A stretch of DNA of 64,000 nucleotides from Dehalogenimonas lykanthroporepellens BL-DC-9 (GTDB taxonomy: Bacteria > Chloroflexota > Dehalococcoidia > Dehalococcoidales > Dehalococcoidaceae): the NCBI GenBank assembly GCA_000143165.1, contig CP002084.1, positions 1,178,001 to 1,242,000 on the forward strand. Direction: 5' to 3'. A model generated the notes under the pieces. It searched no databases. It was not told where the DNA came from and worked only from the letters and a program-made list of their open reading frames with translations. How positions within the stretch are numbered: position 1 is the first letter of the stretch; the number at the start of each line of letters is the position of its first letter. Positions 1 through 9,016 of the stretch are shown here, piece after piece. Made by a program: the position numbers and the translations under genes.

Positions 1-1158
1 CAGCAACCCGGCACCGATTATATGACTCCACTGGCAGGACGCAGGCTTGGAGATCAATCCCATTTTACTGACCAGCCAGGTCAGGCCGATGATACCCAAT
101 GGTTTACCGATGAGCAGACCGGCGATGATACCCAGAGTGATGGGTTGAATCATCTCGATGTCACCGCTCATGGCAACCCCGGCATTGGCCAGAGCGAACA
201 CCGGCATGATGAAGAAAGCGCTGATCGGGTGCAGGGCGTGTTCCAACCGAAGCAGGGGATTCTGGACATGATCATAGGCGGTGCCGATATTTTCCAACGC
301 TTCCTGCTGTTCCGAGGTGAGCAGAACATTCTGTCGCTTGCTTTCAGCCCCGCCGATGGTGTCCAACTCCAGTTTACAGGTATCGACGAATTCCACCGGT
401 GATATCTTCTGACGCACCGGAATGGTCAGCGCCAGCAGGACGCCGGCGATGGTGGCGTGGATGCCGGACTGAAAAACGAACAACCACAGAATCACGCCCA
501 GGGCCAGATATGGCGTCAGCTTCTTGACCCCACCGGCGTTAAGCATGATGAGACCGGCCACCGTCAGACCGGCCATACCCAGGGCGCCCCAGTCGAGATT
601 GCTGGAGTAAGCCACGGCGATAATCAGGATGGCGCCGAGGTCATCGATGACAGCCAGGGATACCAGAAAAACCTTGAGTGCCAGCGGCACCCGCTTGCCC
701 AGAAGCATCAGAAAACCCAGAGCGAAGGCGATGTCGGTGGCCATGGGGATACCGAAGCCGTGAGCCTGACCGCCCTCGGCCATGTTGATGGCCAGGTAGA
801 TGCCGGCCGGTACCAGCATGCCGCCCAAAGCGCCGATGGCGGGGAAAGCGGCTTTAGCCGGAGACGACAGCTCACCTACCATCAGTTCCCGCTTGATTTC
901 CAAACCGACCATCAGGAAGAAGAGGGCCATCAAGCCGTCATTGATCCAGTGGGCCAGCGACATTTCCAAGTGAAAATCACCGACGCTGATGCCGGCTTCG
1001 ATATGCAGGAAATCAAAATATTGAGCCGCCAGCGGGGAATTGGCCAGTATCATCGCCAGAACCGCGGCGCCGAAAAGCAGGAAGCCGCCGGTAGATTCCT
1101 TGTGCAGGAAGTTTTCGATGGCGCTGACGAATTTAGGTTTGCTTGAACCGGAACTCAT
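1..1158 (-). CDS. nhaA: Na+/H+ antiporter NhaA (3' end outside the window)
   Basis: Inner-membrane antiporter that exchanges internal Na+ for external H+ and so controls pH and sodium. Read on the minus strand from ATG at 1158, the frame stays open for 386 codons to the window edge, so only a short C-terminal end is missing. The translation starts MSSGSSKPKFVSAIENFLHK and runs through successive hydrophobic segments. The NhaA hallmarks are present: PMATDIAFALGF (the Asp133 region) and AVIDDLGAIL, the paired aspartates equivalent to Asp163/Asp164 of the E. coli protein that bind the ion. The family is usually 390-440 residues. The gene is divergent from clpC and has its own promoter. No accessory nha gene is visible. 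Function is certain at family level; the exact C terminus cannot be seen. Confidence 0.95.
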   Translation of the reverse strand, partial: MSSGSSKPKFVSAIENFLHKESTGGFLLFGAAVLAMILANSPLAAQYFDFLHIEAGISVGDFHLEMSLAHWINDGLMALFFLMVGLEIKRELMVGELSSPAKAAFPAIGALGGMLVPAGIYLAINMAEGGQAHGFGIPMATDIAFALGFLMLLGKRVPLALKVFLVSLAVIDDLGAILIIAVAYSSNLDWGALGMAGLTVAGLIMLNAGGVKKLTPYLALGVILWLFVFQSGIHATIAGVLLALTIPVRQKISPVEFVDTCKLELDTIGGAESKRQNVLLTSEQQEALENIGTAYDHVQNPLLRLEHALHPISAFFIMPVFALANAGVAMSGDIEMIQPITLGIIAGLLIGKPLGIIGLTWLVSKMGLISKPASCQWSHIIGAGLL

Positions 1159-1191
1159 GAATCATAATTCTCCGAAAGAAACCAGGAATTG

Positions 1192-1220
1192 ATTTTACCA
1201 ATTTTTGTTGCCTTCTGCAA
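1192..1220 (-). promoter_or_regulatory. nhaA promoter
   Basis: On the minus strand TTGCAG (1220-1215) is followed by 17 bp and TAAAAT (1197-1192), about 33 bp before the nhaA ATG. A GGAG lies between the promoter and the start codon. Good sigma-70-type spacing; predicted only. Confidence 0.55.
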
Positions 1221-1288
1221 AACAGCATAAGAGTCAATTACAAGCAGGCCGGCAAGGCCCTTTCACATTTATTTCATAGCCGCTATCC

Positions 1289-1317
1289 TTTACGCATTTG
1301 CCTTTTTGACTTATAAT
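1289..1317 (+). promoter_or_regulatory. clpC promoter
   Basis: TTTACG (1289-1294), 17 bp, then a perfect TATAAT (1312-1317). It is followed by a short leader and a strong GGGAGGGG ribosome site before the clpC start at 1349. No CtsR-type or CIRCE operator was recognised beside it. Confidence 0.65.
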
Positions 1318-1348
1318 GGATTGGTATCCCAAGGGAGGGGATAGTTTT

Positions 1349-3880
1349 ATGGCAAGCCGTTTCGACAAGTTTTCAGAACGCGCCCGTCGCGTTTTAACCT
1401 ACGCCCAGGAAGAGGCGCAGAATCTGAACCATAATTACATCGGCACCGAGCATATCCTGCTGGGTATGGTGCGTGAAGAGGACGGCGTCGCCGCCCGGGT
1501 ACTGGCCAGCATGGATGTCAACCTGGCCAAGCTACGCTCCGCCGTCGAGTTCGTCATCGGCCGTGGCGAAAAGCCATCCAGCGGTGAAACCGGACTGACT
1601 TCGCGAGCCAAGAAGGTCATCGAACTGGCCATCGACGAAGCCCGGACGCTCAATCATAACTACATCGGCACCGAACACCTGCTCCTGGGCCTGCTCCGGG
1701 AAGGCGAGGGCGTCGCCGCCGGGGTGCTGGACAGCTTCGGCATCACCATTGACAAGACCAGGGCTGAAATCACCCGGGTGCTGTCTCAGGGCGCCATCAA
1801 CCGGGGCGCACCGCTCAAGGCCGGCGGCAGAAGCCAGAGCAAGACGCCCAACCTGGACGCCGTATCGCTGGACCTGACCGCCGCCGCCCGGGCCGGCAAG
1901 CTGGATCCGGTGGTCGGCCGACAGAAGGAAATAGACCGGGTTATCCAGATTCTGTCCCGGCGCACCAAGAACAACCCGGCGCTCATCGGTGAACCCGGTG
2001 TCGGCAAGACCGCCATCGTCGAAGGACTGGCACACCGCATCGTGGCCGCTGACGTACCGGAAACGCTGGAGAATAAGCGGCTGGTATCACTGGACATCGC
2101 TTCACTGGTGGCCGGCACCAAGTACCGCGGTGAATTCGAAGAAAGACTGAAGAAGATTCTGGAAGAACTCAGAGCTTCGGGCAACATTGTTGTTTTCATC
2201 GATGAGTTCCATACCATGGTCGGCGCCGGCGCCGCCGAGGGCGCAGTCGATGCCGCCAATATCATGAAACCCTCGCTGGCCAGAGGCGAAATTCAGATTA
2301 TCGGCGCCACCACGCTGGACGACTACCGTAAGCACGTCGAGCGCGACGCCGCCCTGGAACGGCGCTTCCAGCCGGTGCTGGTGGAAGAGCCGTCACTGGA
2401 AGACACCATCGAGATACTGCGCGGCATCCGCAGTCGTTATGAAGAACATCACCGGCTGGAGATAACCGACGATGCGCTGGAAGCGGCGGCCAGTATGGCC
2501 TCCCGCTATATCTCCGACCGCTTCATGCCGGACAAGGCCATCGATATCATCGACGAGGCTTCTTCCCGCGTGCGTATCCGTCACCGCACCAAGCCGATGC
2601 CGCTCAAGGACCTGAAGAAGGCTGAAGATTCCTACCGGCGCGACAAAGAGGCGGCGCTGGCTACCCAGCAATATGATTTCGCCGCCGAACTGCGCGAGCG
2701 GGAATATCAGATAGCCGAAAAACGGCGCAAGATGGAAGAAGAATGGCAGGAAGAACAGGGGCAGGCTTTGCCCAAGGTCAGCAAGGAAGACATCGCCGAC
2801 GTGGTCAGCATGTGGACCGGCGTACCTCTGCTTCAGCTGACCGGTGACGAAACCGAGCGCCTGCTTCACATGGAAGAGGTGCTTCACGAACGCATCATCG
2901 GTCAGGAAGAAGCCATCAATACCATCGCCAAAGCCGTTCGCCGGGCCAGAGCAGGCCTCAAGGACCCGAGCCGGCCTATCGGCAACTTCATTTTCCTGGG
3001 GCCGACCGGTGTCGGCAAGACCGAACTGGCCCGGGCGCTGGCTCAGTTCATGTTCGGTTCCGAGGACAGCATGGTTCGCATCGATATGAGTGAGTTCATG
3101 GAGAAGTTTGCCGTGTCCCGTCTGGTGGGGGCGCCTCCCGGATACGTCGGTTATGATGAAGGCGGCCAGTTGACCGAAGCGGTGCGCCGCAAGGGTTACT
3201 GCCTGATACTGCTGGATGAAATCGAAAAGGCCCACGCCGACGTCTTCAATATTCTGCTCCAGATTTTCGATGACGGACACCTGACCGACGCCAAAGGCCG
3301 GCGGGTGGATTTCCGCAACAGCATCGTCATCATGACGTCCAACATCGGCGCCGATCTCATCCGAAAAGGCTCCGGCACTATCGGTTTCTCCACCGTCGGC
3401 GACGAAAACAAGGCGGTCGAGGTCAATTACGAGAAGATGAAGGACAAGCTCCTGGGTGAGGTCAAGAAGAGCTTCCGGCCAGAGTTCCTGAACCGGGTGG
3501 ATTCGACGGTAGTCTTCCATTCGCTGACCCGCGACCAGATACGGGAGATAGTCGACCTGCAGTTGGTGTCCATCACCACCCAGCTCAAGGAGAAGAATAT
3601 CGGCATCGAGGTTACCGAATCGGCCAAGGATGTCCTGGGCCGCAAGGGTTACGACGAGGTTTACGGCGCCCGGCCGCTGAGGCGGGTCATCCAGAACCTG
3701 CTGGAAGACCGGCTGTCCGAAGACCTGCTTCGCGGTGATTACGGCCCCGGCGATACCGTGGTAGTCGACGCTTCCGGTGAAGGAGAAGAACTTACCTTCA
3801 CCATCCGCCACGCGCCGCCCCAGGAACTGAAAGTGGCCGAGGAACACCCGGCCCTGGTCGGCGGCGAAGACGGCGAATAA
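1349..3880 (+). CDS. clpC: ATP-dependent Clp protease ATP-binding subunit ClpC
   Basis: AAA+ unfoldase that feeds damaged or tagged proteins to ClpP. It has 843 residues from ATG at 1349. An upstream in-frame ATG at 1316 overlaps the -10 box, whereas 1349 has GGGAGGGG eight bases upstream, so 1349 is chosen. The order is a doubled Clp N-domain (two near-identical copies of [10 protein letters not shown]), the first AAA module with Walker A GEPGVGKT near residue 214, a UVR/M-domain stretch near residues 430-460 with [14 protein letters not shown], and the second AAA module with GPTGVGKT near residue 551. The UVR segment and doubled N-domain separate ClpC from ClpB and ClpA. It is a single-gene transcript closed by a strong terminator. 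clpP is not in the window. Confidence 0.97.
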   Translation: MASRFDKFSERARRVLTYAQEEAQNLNHNYIGTEHILLGMVREEDGVAARVLASMDVNLAKLRSAVEFVIGRGEKPSSGETGLTSRAKKVIELAIDEARTLNHNYIGTEHLLLGLLREGEGVAAGVLDSFGITIDKTRAEITRVLSQGAINRGAPLKAGGRSQSKTPNLDAVSLDLTAAARAGKLDPVVGRQKEIDRVIQILSRRTKNNPALIGEPGVGKTAIVEGLAHRIVAADVPETLENKRLVSLDIASLVAGTKYRGEFEERLKKILEELRASGNIVVFIDEFHTMVGAGAAEGAVDAANIMKPSLARGEIQIIGATTLDDYRKHVERDAALERRFQPVLVEEPSLEDTIEILRGIRSRYEEHHRLEITDDALEAAASMASRYISDRFMPDKAIDIIDEASSRVRIRHRTKPMPLKDLKKAEDSYRRDKEAALATQQYDFAAELREREYQIAEKRRKMEEEWQEEQGQALPKVSKEDIADVVSMWTGVPLLQLTGDETERLLHMEEVLHERIIGQEEAINTIAKAVRRARAGLKDPSRPIGNFIFLGPTGVGKTELARALAQFMFGSEDSMVRIDMSEFMEKFAVSRLVGAPPGYVGYDEGGQLTEAVRRKGYCLILLDEIEKAHADVFNILLQIFDDGHLTDAKGRRVDFRNSIVIMTSNIGADLIRKGSGTIGFSTVGDENKAVEVNYEKMKDKLLGEVKKSFRPEFLNRVDSTVVFHSLTRDQIREIVDLQLVSITTQLKEKNIGIEVTESAKDVLGRKGYDEVYGARPLRRVIQNLLEDRLSEDLLRGDYGPGDTVVVDASGEGEELTFTIRHAPPQELKVAEEHPALVGGEDGE

Positions 3881-3900
3881 CCCCGACAAAGTCAGATACG

Positions 3901-3936
3901 AACGGCACCGGTGTTAACACCGGTGCCGTTTTCTTT
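3901..3936 (+). terminator. Rho-independent terminator of clpC
   Basis: Perfect 13-bp stem, AACGGCACCGGTG and its complement around a TTAA loop, followed by TTTTCTTT, 20 bp after the clpC stop. The hairpin is symmetric, so it may also slow transcripts leaving purQ from the other side, but the T-rich tract is only on the plus-strand side. Confidence 0.9.
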
Positions 3937-4010
3937 ATGAACTATTCCTATAGTCTAATTCGAGGTTAACGGATTGGATGAGTTTCAGCCGTTGGCGTCA
4001 GGGCGTTATT

Positions 4011-4784
4011 TCAGCTCCGTCGGGCCTCTTCGACCCCGTTCCGGAAAATCCTGAGCCCGGCGCCGGGTTCATCGACGGCCTGCCGCGTCCAGAGGGGATG
4101 CTGGGAAGCCCGGATGTATCTTTCCGGATGGGGCATGAGGGAGAAGACCCGGCCGGTGGTATCGGTCAGGGCGGCGATGTTGTCCAGCGCCCCGTTGGGG
4201 TTGGCCGGATAGACGTCAGTAGGTTTGCCGTCGGCGTCGGCGTAACGGAAGACCGGCCTCAAACGAGCGACCATGCCCGGCGCCGCCGCCAGTTTACCCT
4301 CCCCGTGAGCTACCGGCACTTCCAGGCGGTCAATGCCGGCCGTCCAGACACAATTGTTGCCAGTGTCAGCGGTCAGGTTCACCCAGCGGCATTCGAAACG
4401 GCCGGAGTCGTTACCGGTCAGGGTGACGCGGGGCAGTTCGGGGCTGGGCGGCCCGGGCAGGATACCGGTCTTGATGAGTACCTGGAAACCGTTACAGACG
4501 CCGATTATCAGACCGGCACGTTCCATGAAGCCGGTCAGTTTTTCGAACAGCCGCAGACGCAGTTCGTTGGCCTGGACCTTGCCGGCCCCCAGGTCATCGC
4601 CGTAGGAAAAGCCGCCGGGCAGGCCCAGGATACGGTAATCGGCCAGGCTGACCGAACCGGAAAGCAGTTCATTGATATGAACGATGCGGGGCGAACCGCC
4701 GGCCAGTTCGAAAGCCTCGGCCATCTCCCGGTCACAGTTGGTGCCGGGGGCGCGCAGTACCAGAACCTTGACTTCGCTTACCAT
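4011..4784 (-). CDS. purQ: Phosphoribosylformylglycinamidine synthase, glutaminase subunit PurQ
   Basis: Class I glutamine amidotransferase that supplies ammonia to PurL in step four of purine synthesis. It has 257 residues. The nucleophile elbow GVCNGFQ carries the catalytic Cys, the oxyanion region is GLPGGFSYGDDLGAG, and the His/Glu of the triad lie in MPHPERY near the C terminus. At 257 residues it is somewhat longer than the 220-230 of most bacterial PurQ, closer to the larger archaeal-like forms. The ATG overlaps the last codons of purL by 7 bp (ATGGTAA), so the two are translationally coupled and made together. No separate purS is present, which fits the extra N-terminal domains of the adjacent PurL. 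Confidence 0.95.
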   Translation of the reverse strand: MVSEVKVLVLRAPGTNCDREMAEAFELAGGSPRIVHINELLSGSVSLADYRILGLPGGFSYGDDLGAGKVQANELRLRLFEKLTGFMERAGLIIGVCNGFQVLIKTGILPGPPSPELPRVTLTGNDSGRFECRWVNLTADTGNNCVWTAGIDRLEVPVAHGEGKLAAAPGMVARLRPVFRYADADGKPTDVYPANPNGALDNIAALTDTTGRVFSLMPHPERYIRASQHPLWTRQAVDEPGAGLRIFRNGVEEARRS

Positions 4785-7624
4785 TTCAGCGGCCTCTGCC
4801 AGGCATTCTTCAAATCAGCCAGGGACTGGTCGATGATGGCCACTCCGTCAAGTCCCTTTACCACCAGGCGGTCAGTGGCGGTCACCGTGCCGACCAGAGC
4901 GTGGCTACCGGGTCCCATCACCTGCTCGAAATCAGCCCGGTCCGCCGGGGCCACTTCGACCAGGAACCGCGAATTGGATTCGGAAAAGAGCAGAGTATCG
5001 TCACGGTCAATTTCAGCATCCCTCAGCACCCGCGACAGTTCGATTTCTGCGCCGAAGCCGCCGGCGAAAGCCATCTCAGCCAGAGCGACCCCCAGGCCAC
5101 CTTCGGACAGGTCATGGCAGGCCTTGACCAGACTTCGTCCGGTAGCCGCCGCCAGTCTTTCATAGAGGGCACGAGCGGCAGTCGGCTCGACGCCGGGCGC
5201 CCGATTGCCGATATAGCCCCGGGACGCGTAATAAGCCGAGCCGCCGAGTTCATCCCGGGTGGTTCCGACCACATAGACCAGGTTGCCAGGGGACTTGAAA
5301 TCCATGGTGACGGCTTTGGCGGTGTCGGCCATGACAGCGATGGCCGAAATCAACAGGGTATGGGGAATGGATACAATTTTATCCCCGACCCGGAACTGAT
5401 TGTTGAGCGAGTCCTTGCCGGAAATAAAAGGTGTTTCATAGACGAGCGACAGGTCGGCGCAGGCTTCAGCCGCCCGCGCCAGGGCGCCGAGAGCTGACTG
5501 GTCGGTGGCCGAACCCCAGCAGAAGTTATCCAGCAGAGCCAGCCTTTCCAGGGAACCGCCGACGGCGGTGACCTGGCGCACCGCTTCATCGACCGCCGAG
5601 GCGGCCATGTTGTAGGCATCGACATCGGCATAGGCCGGGTTGATACCGCAGGAGACGATGACGCCCCGATCGGAACCGGCGACCGGCTTGACGATGGCGG
5701 CGTCTCCCGGTCCGTCGGCTTCCCGCCCGACCAGCGGTTTCAGAACGCTGGAGCCCTGCACTTCGTGGTCGTACTGGCGGATGACCCATTCCTTGGAGCA
5801 GGTGTTCCAGCGTCCCAGCAGACGCAACAGGTCTTCATCCAGCCGGGCCGGACAGGGGAATTCCGGTTCGGGATGGGCCGTGGGACGGACGGTGGCCGTC
5901 AGCTCCAGCTGAGGCCGGCCTTCATGGATGAACTCCATGTCCAGGTCACAGACGCCGGTGCCGTCATAAGACAACCGAAGCCGATGGTCATCGGTAAAAC
6001 GACCGATGGCGGTGACTTCAACGCCTTCGCCGCGGCAAATCTCGGCCAGCCGGTCGAAATTATCCGGCGGTACGGCCAGTATCATCCGTTCCTGGGATTC
6101 GGATATCCAGATTTCGGTATAGGACAGGCCGGAATATTTGAGCGGCACCCGTTCGAGGTCAACCTCGACGCCGGTATCGGCGCCCATTTCGCCGACCGCC
6201 GATGACAGCCCGCCGCCACCGACATCGGTGATGCGGCTGAAGAGTTTTTCATCCCGGGCCTGCAAAATGGCTTCTATCATGCGTTTTTCCACGATGGGAT
6301 TGCCGATCTGAACCGAGGAAAAGGATTGCTCGTTGCTCTTATCGGACAGGGCTTCCGACGAAAAAGTCACGCCGTGAATGCCGTCGCGGCCGGTACGGCC
6401 GCCCATCAGCACCACCAGGTCACCCGGTGATTGTCTGCCGGGCTGTGCCGCCCACACCGGCATGATGCCGGCGGTGCCGCAATACACCAGGGGATTGCCG
6501 GTATAGCGCTCATCGAAAAGCACGGCACCGTTGACGGTGGGAATACCCAGGCGGTTGCCGTAATCGGCGACACCGGCGCGGACGCCCTTGAAGACGCGGC
6601 GCGGATGAAGCGCACCCGGCGGCAGTGATTCATAAGATATGTCCGGTTCGCCGAAACAGAAGACGTCGGTATTGAAAATCGGCCGGGCCGACAGACCGGT
6701 GCCCAGGACATCGCGAATGACACCGCCCAGACCGGTGGCGGCGCCGCCGTAAGGCTCGACCGCCGATGGATGGTTATGCGTTTCCACCTTGAAGCAGACG
6801 GCGTTTTCACCATCGAAATCGATGACGCCGGAGTTATCGACGAAGACGCTCAGACACCACGGCTTGTCGAGAAGCCGGGTCGCCCGGGCGATGGTGGATT
6901 TAAGCAGATTATCGATGACCCGGCCGTCCAGGTTGTATCTGGCCTTGAAGGTCTTGTGAACGCAATGCTCGCTCCAGGACTGAGCCAGTGTTTCCAGTTC
7001 GACGTCGGTGGGCCGGCGGCCCAGTTTGCGGAAATGCTCGGCGGCGGTTCTGACCTCATCCGCCGACAGGCAGAACTCACGACCGACAGCGCACAGCGCT
7101 GAGTCGTCATCCGGCAGTGCCACTTCCCGCCGCTCGAACCGGTAAACCGGGTTTTCGCCGAAAATGACCGAAGCCGGCGTGACAGCATGCTGAATGATGG
7201 GATTGAGCAGAAGCCGGTTGGTAATCAGATTCAGGGTATCGGCGTCAAAGTTGCCTGCCAGGATATAGAGCTTGCCGGTACGGGCACCGTCCAGCGTGAC
7301 GCCCAGGTCGGCGGCCCCCTTGATGATGGTTTCCTCGACCGGGTCGGCAACCCCGGGGTTGTGTATCACCAGCACCGGCCGACCGTCAGCCGACGCCTCG
7401 CCGGGACGGTCAACTACGGCTGTTTCGGTCACCGGGTCGGCCAGGAGTTCCCCGGCCAGCCTGACAGCGCCGGCATGGTCAATATCGCCTTTCAGCCAGT
7501 ACACATCCGATACCCTGACCGAGGTGATACCCTGTAAATTGAGGTCAGCGATATCCTTGAGCAGAGACGCGCCGCGGCGGTCGTTAAAACCGGGAGCCGG
7601 AGTGACATCGATACGGTAAATCAA
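4778..7624 (-). CDS. purL: Phosphoribosylformylglycinamidine synthase PurL with N-terminal PurS-like region
   Basis: ATP-dependent synthetase that turns FGAR into FGAM using ammonia from PurQ. It has 948 residues and starts at TTG (7624). Small PurL proteins have about 720-760 residues, so about 150-200 extra residues sit at the N terminus. They look like two PurS-like ferredoxin-fold units in tandem (residues ~1-72, beginning IYRIDVTPAPGF, and ~82-150, beginning PVLVIHNPGV). This would replace a PurS dimer within one chain, as in the large PurL class. Core motifs are present: ETHNHPSAVEPYGGAATG, DVGGGGLSSAVGEMGADTG and SESQERM. The glutaminase domain is not fused; it is the separate purQ. 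A TATAAT lies 8 nt before the start codon, suggesting a leaderless transcript. Confidence 0.93.
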   Translation of the reverse strand: MIYRIDVTPAPGFNDRRGASLLKDIADLNLQGITSVRVSDVYWLKGDIDHAGAVRLAGELLADPVTETAVVDRPGEASADGRPVLVIHNPGVADPVEETIIKGAADLGVTLDGARTGKLYILAGNFDADTLNLITNRLLLNPIIQHAVTPASVIFGENPVYRFERREVALPDDDSALCAVGREFCLSADEVRTAAEHFRKLGRRPTDVELETLAQSWSEHCVHKTFKARYNLDGRVIDNLLKSTIARATRLLDKPWCLSVFVDNSGVIDFDGENAVCFKVETHNHPSAVEPYGGAATGLGGVIRDVLGTGLSARPIFNTDVFCFGEPDISYESLPPGALHPRRVFKGVRAGVADYGNRLGIPTVNGAVLFDERYTGNPLVYCGTAGIMPVWAAQPGRQSPGDLVVLMGGRTGRDGIHGVTFSSEALSDKSNEQSFSSVQIGNPIVEKRMIEAILQARDEKLFSRITDVGGGGLSSAVGEMGADTGVEVDLERVPLKYSGLSYTEIWISESQERMILAVPPDNFDRLAEICRGEGVEVTAIGRFTDDHRLRLSYDGTGVCDLDMEFIHEGRPQLELTATVRPTAHPEPEFPCPARLDEDLLRLLGRWNTCSKEWVIRQYDHEVQGSSVLKPLVGREADGPGDAAIVKPVAGSDRGVIVSCGINPAYADVDAYNMAASAVDEAVRQVTAVGGSLERLALLDNFCWGSATDQSALGALARAAEACADLSLVYETPFISGKDSLNNQFRVGDKIVSIPHTLLISAIAVMADTAKAVTMDFKSPGNLVYVVGTTRDELGGSAYYASRGYIGNRAPGVEPTAARALYERLAAATGRSLVKACHDLSEGGLGVALAEMAFAGGFGAEIELSRVLRDAEIDRDDTLLFSESNSRFLVEVAPADRADFEQVMGPGSHALVGTVTATDRLVVKGLDGVAIIDQSLADLKNAWQRPLKW

Positions 7625-7632
7625 GATAGCCT

Positions 7633-7662
7633 ATTATAGCCAAAATCAGCCGGGCGGGCTAA
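7633..7662 (-). promoter_or_regulatory. purL promoter, probably leaderless
   Basis: On the minus strand TTAGCC (7662-7657), 18 bp, TATAAT (7638-7633), then 8 nt to the TTG start of purL. No Shine-Dalgarno sequence fits between them. It lies in the gap just after the methyltransferase stop. Confidence 0.5.
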
Positions 7663-8317
7663 TCGGATTCACCGGTTTTCGCAGGAGGGCCACATCCCTG
7701 GCCGGGATATGGCATTCCCAGCCCCAGCTGTCGGCCAGGTAACGGAAGGTGTCTTCCCGGTAGAAGACAACGTGGGTCGGGTCGCGTCGGTAATGCCATT
7801 CGGCAAAAGCGGCGTCCTCGGTCTGAAAGCAGGTCATGACCGCCAGCCAGCCGCCCGGCCGGAGCAGACAGCGCAGTCGGTCCAGCTCATCGGCCGGATG
7901 GTGAAAGTGCTCGAACACCTCGGTGCAGGTGATGAAATCATAGGTAGTGTCCAGTACCGATTTATCGGGATAAAACTGCGGGTCGTAGAGGCAGACCCGA
8001 TGCCCGGCCTCCCGAAAGATGGCGGCCAGCGCCGGACCGGGGCCGCACCCGTAGTCCAGCCCCTCCTGTTCCCTGTCATTGAACCTGGCCAGTAGCGGCG
8101 CGGCCAGACGTGACAGAAACCGGCGATAATCAGGGTCATCGGGATGATTGCGATGAAGCCGGTAGCGACGCCGTTCTTCTTCCAGCGGCAGACGCTGTGC
8201 CGGCAGGAGGAATACCGCCCGGCAGGACGGACAACGAAGATATTCGCTGGCGCCCACGGTGACAAAAGGTTTTATGTCCGGTTCCCGGCACACCGGGCAC
8301 AGGTTATCAGCCATCAT
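7646..8317 (-). CDS. Class I SAM-dependent methyltransferase with N-terminal zinc ribbon
   Basis: Predicted methyltransferase of unknown substrate, about 223 residues from the paired ATGs at 8317/8314. The frame is open further up to 8362, and no ribosome site decides between them. Residues ~6-40 form a four-Cys zinc ribbon (CPVC and CPSC). The Rossmann fold follows with motif I DYGCGPGPALAAIF, an acidic strand end (LYDPQFYP) and the post-core segment TCTEVFEHFHHP. This arrangement is common among 2-polyprenyl/UbiE-like methyltransferases acting on small molecules or sugars. It lies just upstream of purL on the same strand but is not known to be part of purine synthesis. The substrate cannot be inferred. 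Confidence 0.8.
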   Translation of the reverse strand: MMADNLCPVCREPDIKPFVTVGASEYLRCPSCRAVFLLPAQRLPLEEERRRYRLHRNHPDDPDYRRFLSRLAAPLLARFNDREQEGLDYGCGPGPALAAIFREAGHRVCLYDPQFYPDKSVLDTTYDFITCTEVFEHFHHPADELDRLRCLLRPGGWLAVMTCFQTEDAAFAEWHYRRDPTHVVFYREDTFRYLADSWGWECHIPARDVALLRKPVNPISPPG

Positions 8318-8361
8318 GGAAGGTATTTTACCAGTCCGTCGGCCGGTTTGCCCGTGTGCCA

Positions 8362-8390
8362 TTGACAGCGTTAATACTCCATGGTAGTAT
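8362..8390 (+). promoter_or_regulatory. csoR-copZ-copA promoter with overlapping palindromic operator
   Basis: Consensus -35 TTGACA (8362-8367), 17 bp, TAGTAT (8385-8390). The spacer and -10 box are covered by the inverted repeat ATACT (8374-8378) / AGTAT (8386-8390) around CCATGG. A repressor bound here would block RNA polymerase. CsoR, encoded directly downstream, is the obvious candidate. Confidence 0.75.
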
Positions 8391-8411
8391 GGTGTATCAA
8401 CGGAGGATCAA

Positions 8412-8723
8412 GTGGAGACAAAAGAAGCCGCGGCCGGGCACCATTACCGCTACGAAGCCGACACCGAAACCCTGCTGGCACGCGCCAGAAAGATGGAAGG
8501 CCAGGCCCGGGGCATTCAGAAGATGATAACCGACGGCCGCTACTGCCTGGATATCGTCCAGCAACTCAGCGCCCTGTCGGCGGCCGCCGATGAGCTTTCG
8601 TTGAAACTGCTGGAAAGCCATATCGAAGGCTGTGTCGCCGAGGCCATCCGCGCCGACGACGGCTCCGGTGAAGCCCATATCAAGGAATTGATGCGCACCA
8701 TCAGAAAATCCCTGAAACGTTGA
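8412..8723 (+). CDS. csoR: Copper-sensing transcriptional repressor CsoR
   Basis: Four-helix repressor of the DUF156/CsoR family that leaves DNA on binding Cu(I). It has 103 residues from GTG at 8412, with GGAGG five bases upstream. The Cu(I) ligand set has the exact CsoR spacing: Cys45 (in RYCLDIVQQ), His70 and Cys74 (in ESHIEGC). This separates it from the related RcnR and FrmR lineages, which use other ligands. It is first in an operon with copZ and copA, so it most likely represses its own operon through the palindrome at 8374-8390. Copper entry would then relieve repression. Confidence 0.93.
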   Translation: METKEAAAGHHYRYEADTETLLARARKMEGQARGIQKMITDGRYCLDIVQQLSALSAAADELSLKLLESHIEGCVAEAIRADDGSGEAHIKELMRTIRKSLKR

Positions 8724-8747
8724 AAACCGAACGAGGAGGAACCTGAA

Positions 8748-8966
8748 ATGACAATGACGACTCTGACCGTCAAGGGAATGAGCTGTGGCAACTGCGTCCG
8801 CCACGTCGAGGGCGCTCTCCGGAAACTGCCCGGCGTGGCCACCGTCACCGTAGACCTGGCCGCCGGTCAGGCAACGGTGGAGTACAATCCCGAAGAGGCT
8901 AACATCACCCTGCTGAAACAGGCGGTGGCCGACGCCGGCTATGAAGCCGCTGTCAACGGCGAATAA
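8748..8966 (+). CDS. copZ: Copper chaperone CopZ
   Basis: Small cytosolic metallochaperone (72 residues) that passes Cu(I) to CopA. It is a single heavy-metal-associated (HMA) ferredoxin-like domain with the binding loop GMSCGNCVRHVE (CxxC) near residues 10-21. It starts at ATG 8748 behind AGGAGGAA, 24 bp after csoR, and is followed 50 bp later by copA. Its binding loop closely resembles that of the first HMA domain of the adjacent CopA. Confidence 0.93.
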   Translation: MTMTTLTVKGMSCGNCVRHVEGALRKLPGVATVTVDLAAGQATVEYNPEEANITLLKQAVADAGYEAAVNGE

Positions 8967-9016
8967 CCAATAACAACCCGGCTCACTGACATACCCCCGC
9001 AGAAAGGAACCAGCCC

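Noticed and set aside
2393-3889. 498-residue open frame opposite clpC
   Set aside because: It lies wholly antisense to ClpC in a GC-rich codon pattern, has no domain and would share the clpC sequence constraint.
3978-5165. 395-residue plus-strand frame opposite purQ/purL
   Set aside because: Antisense shadow of two certain genes; no ribosome site and no recognisable domain.
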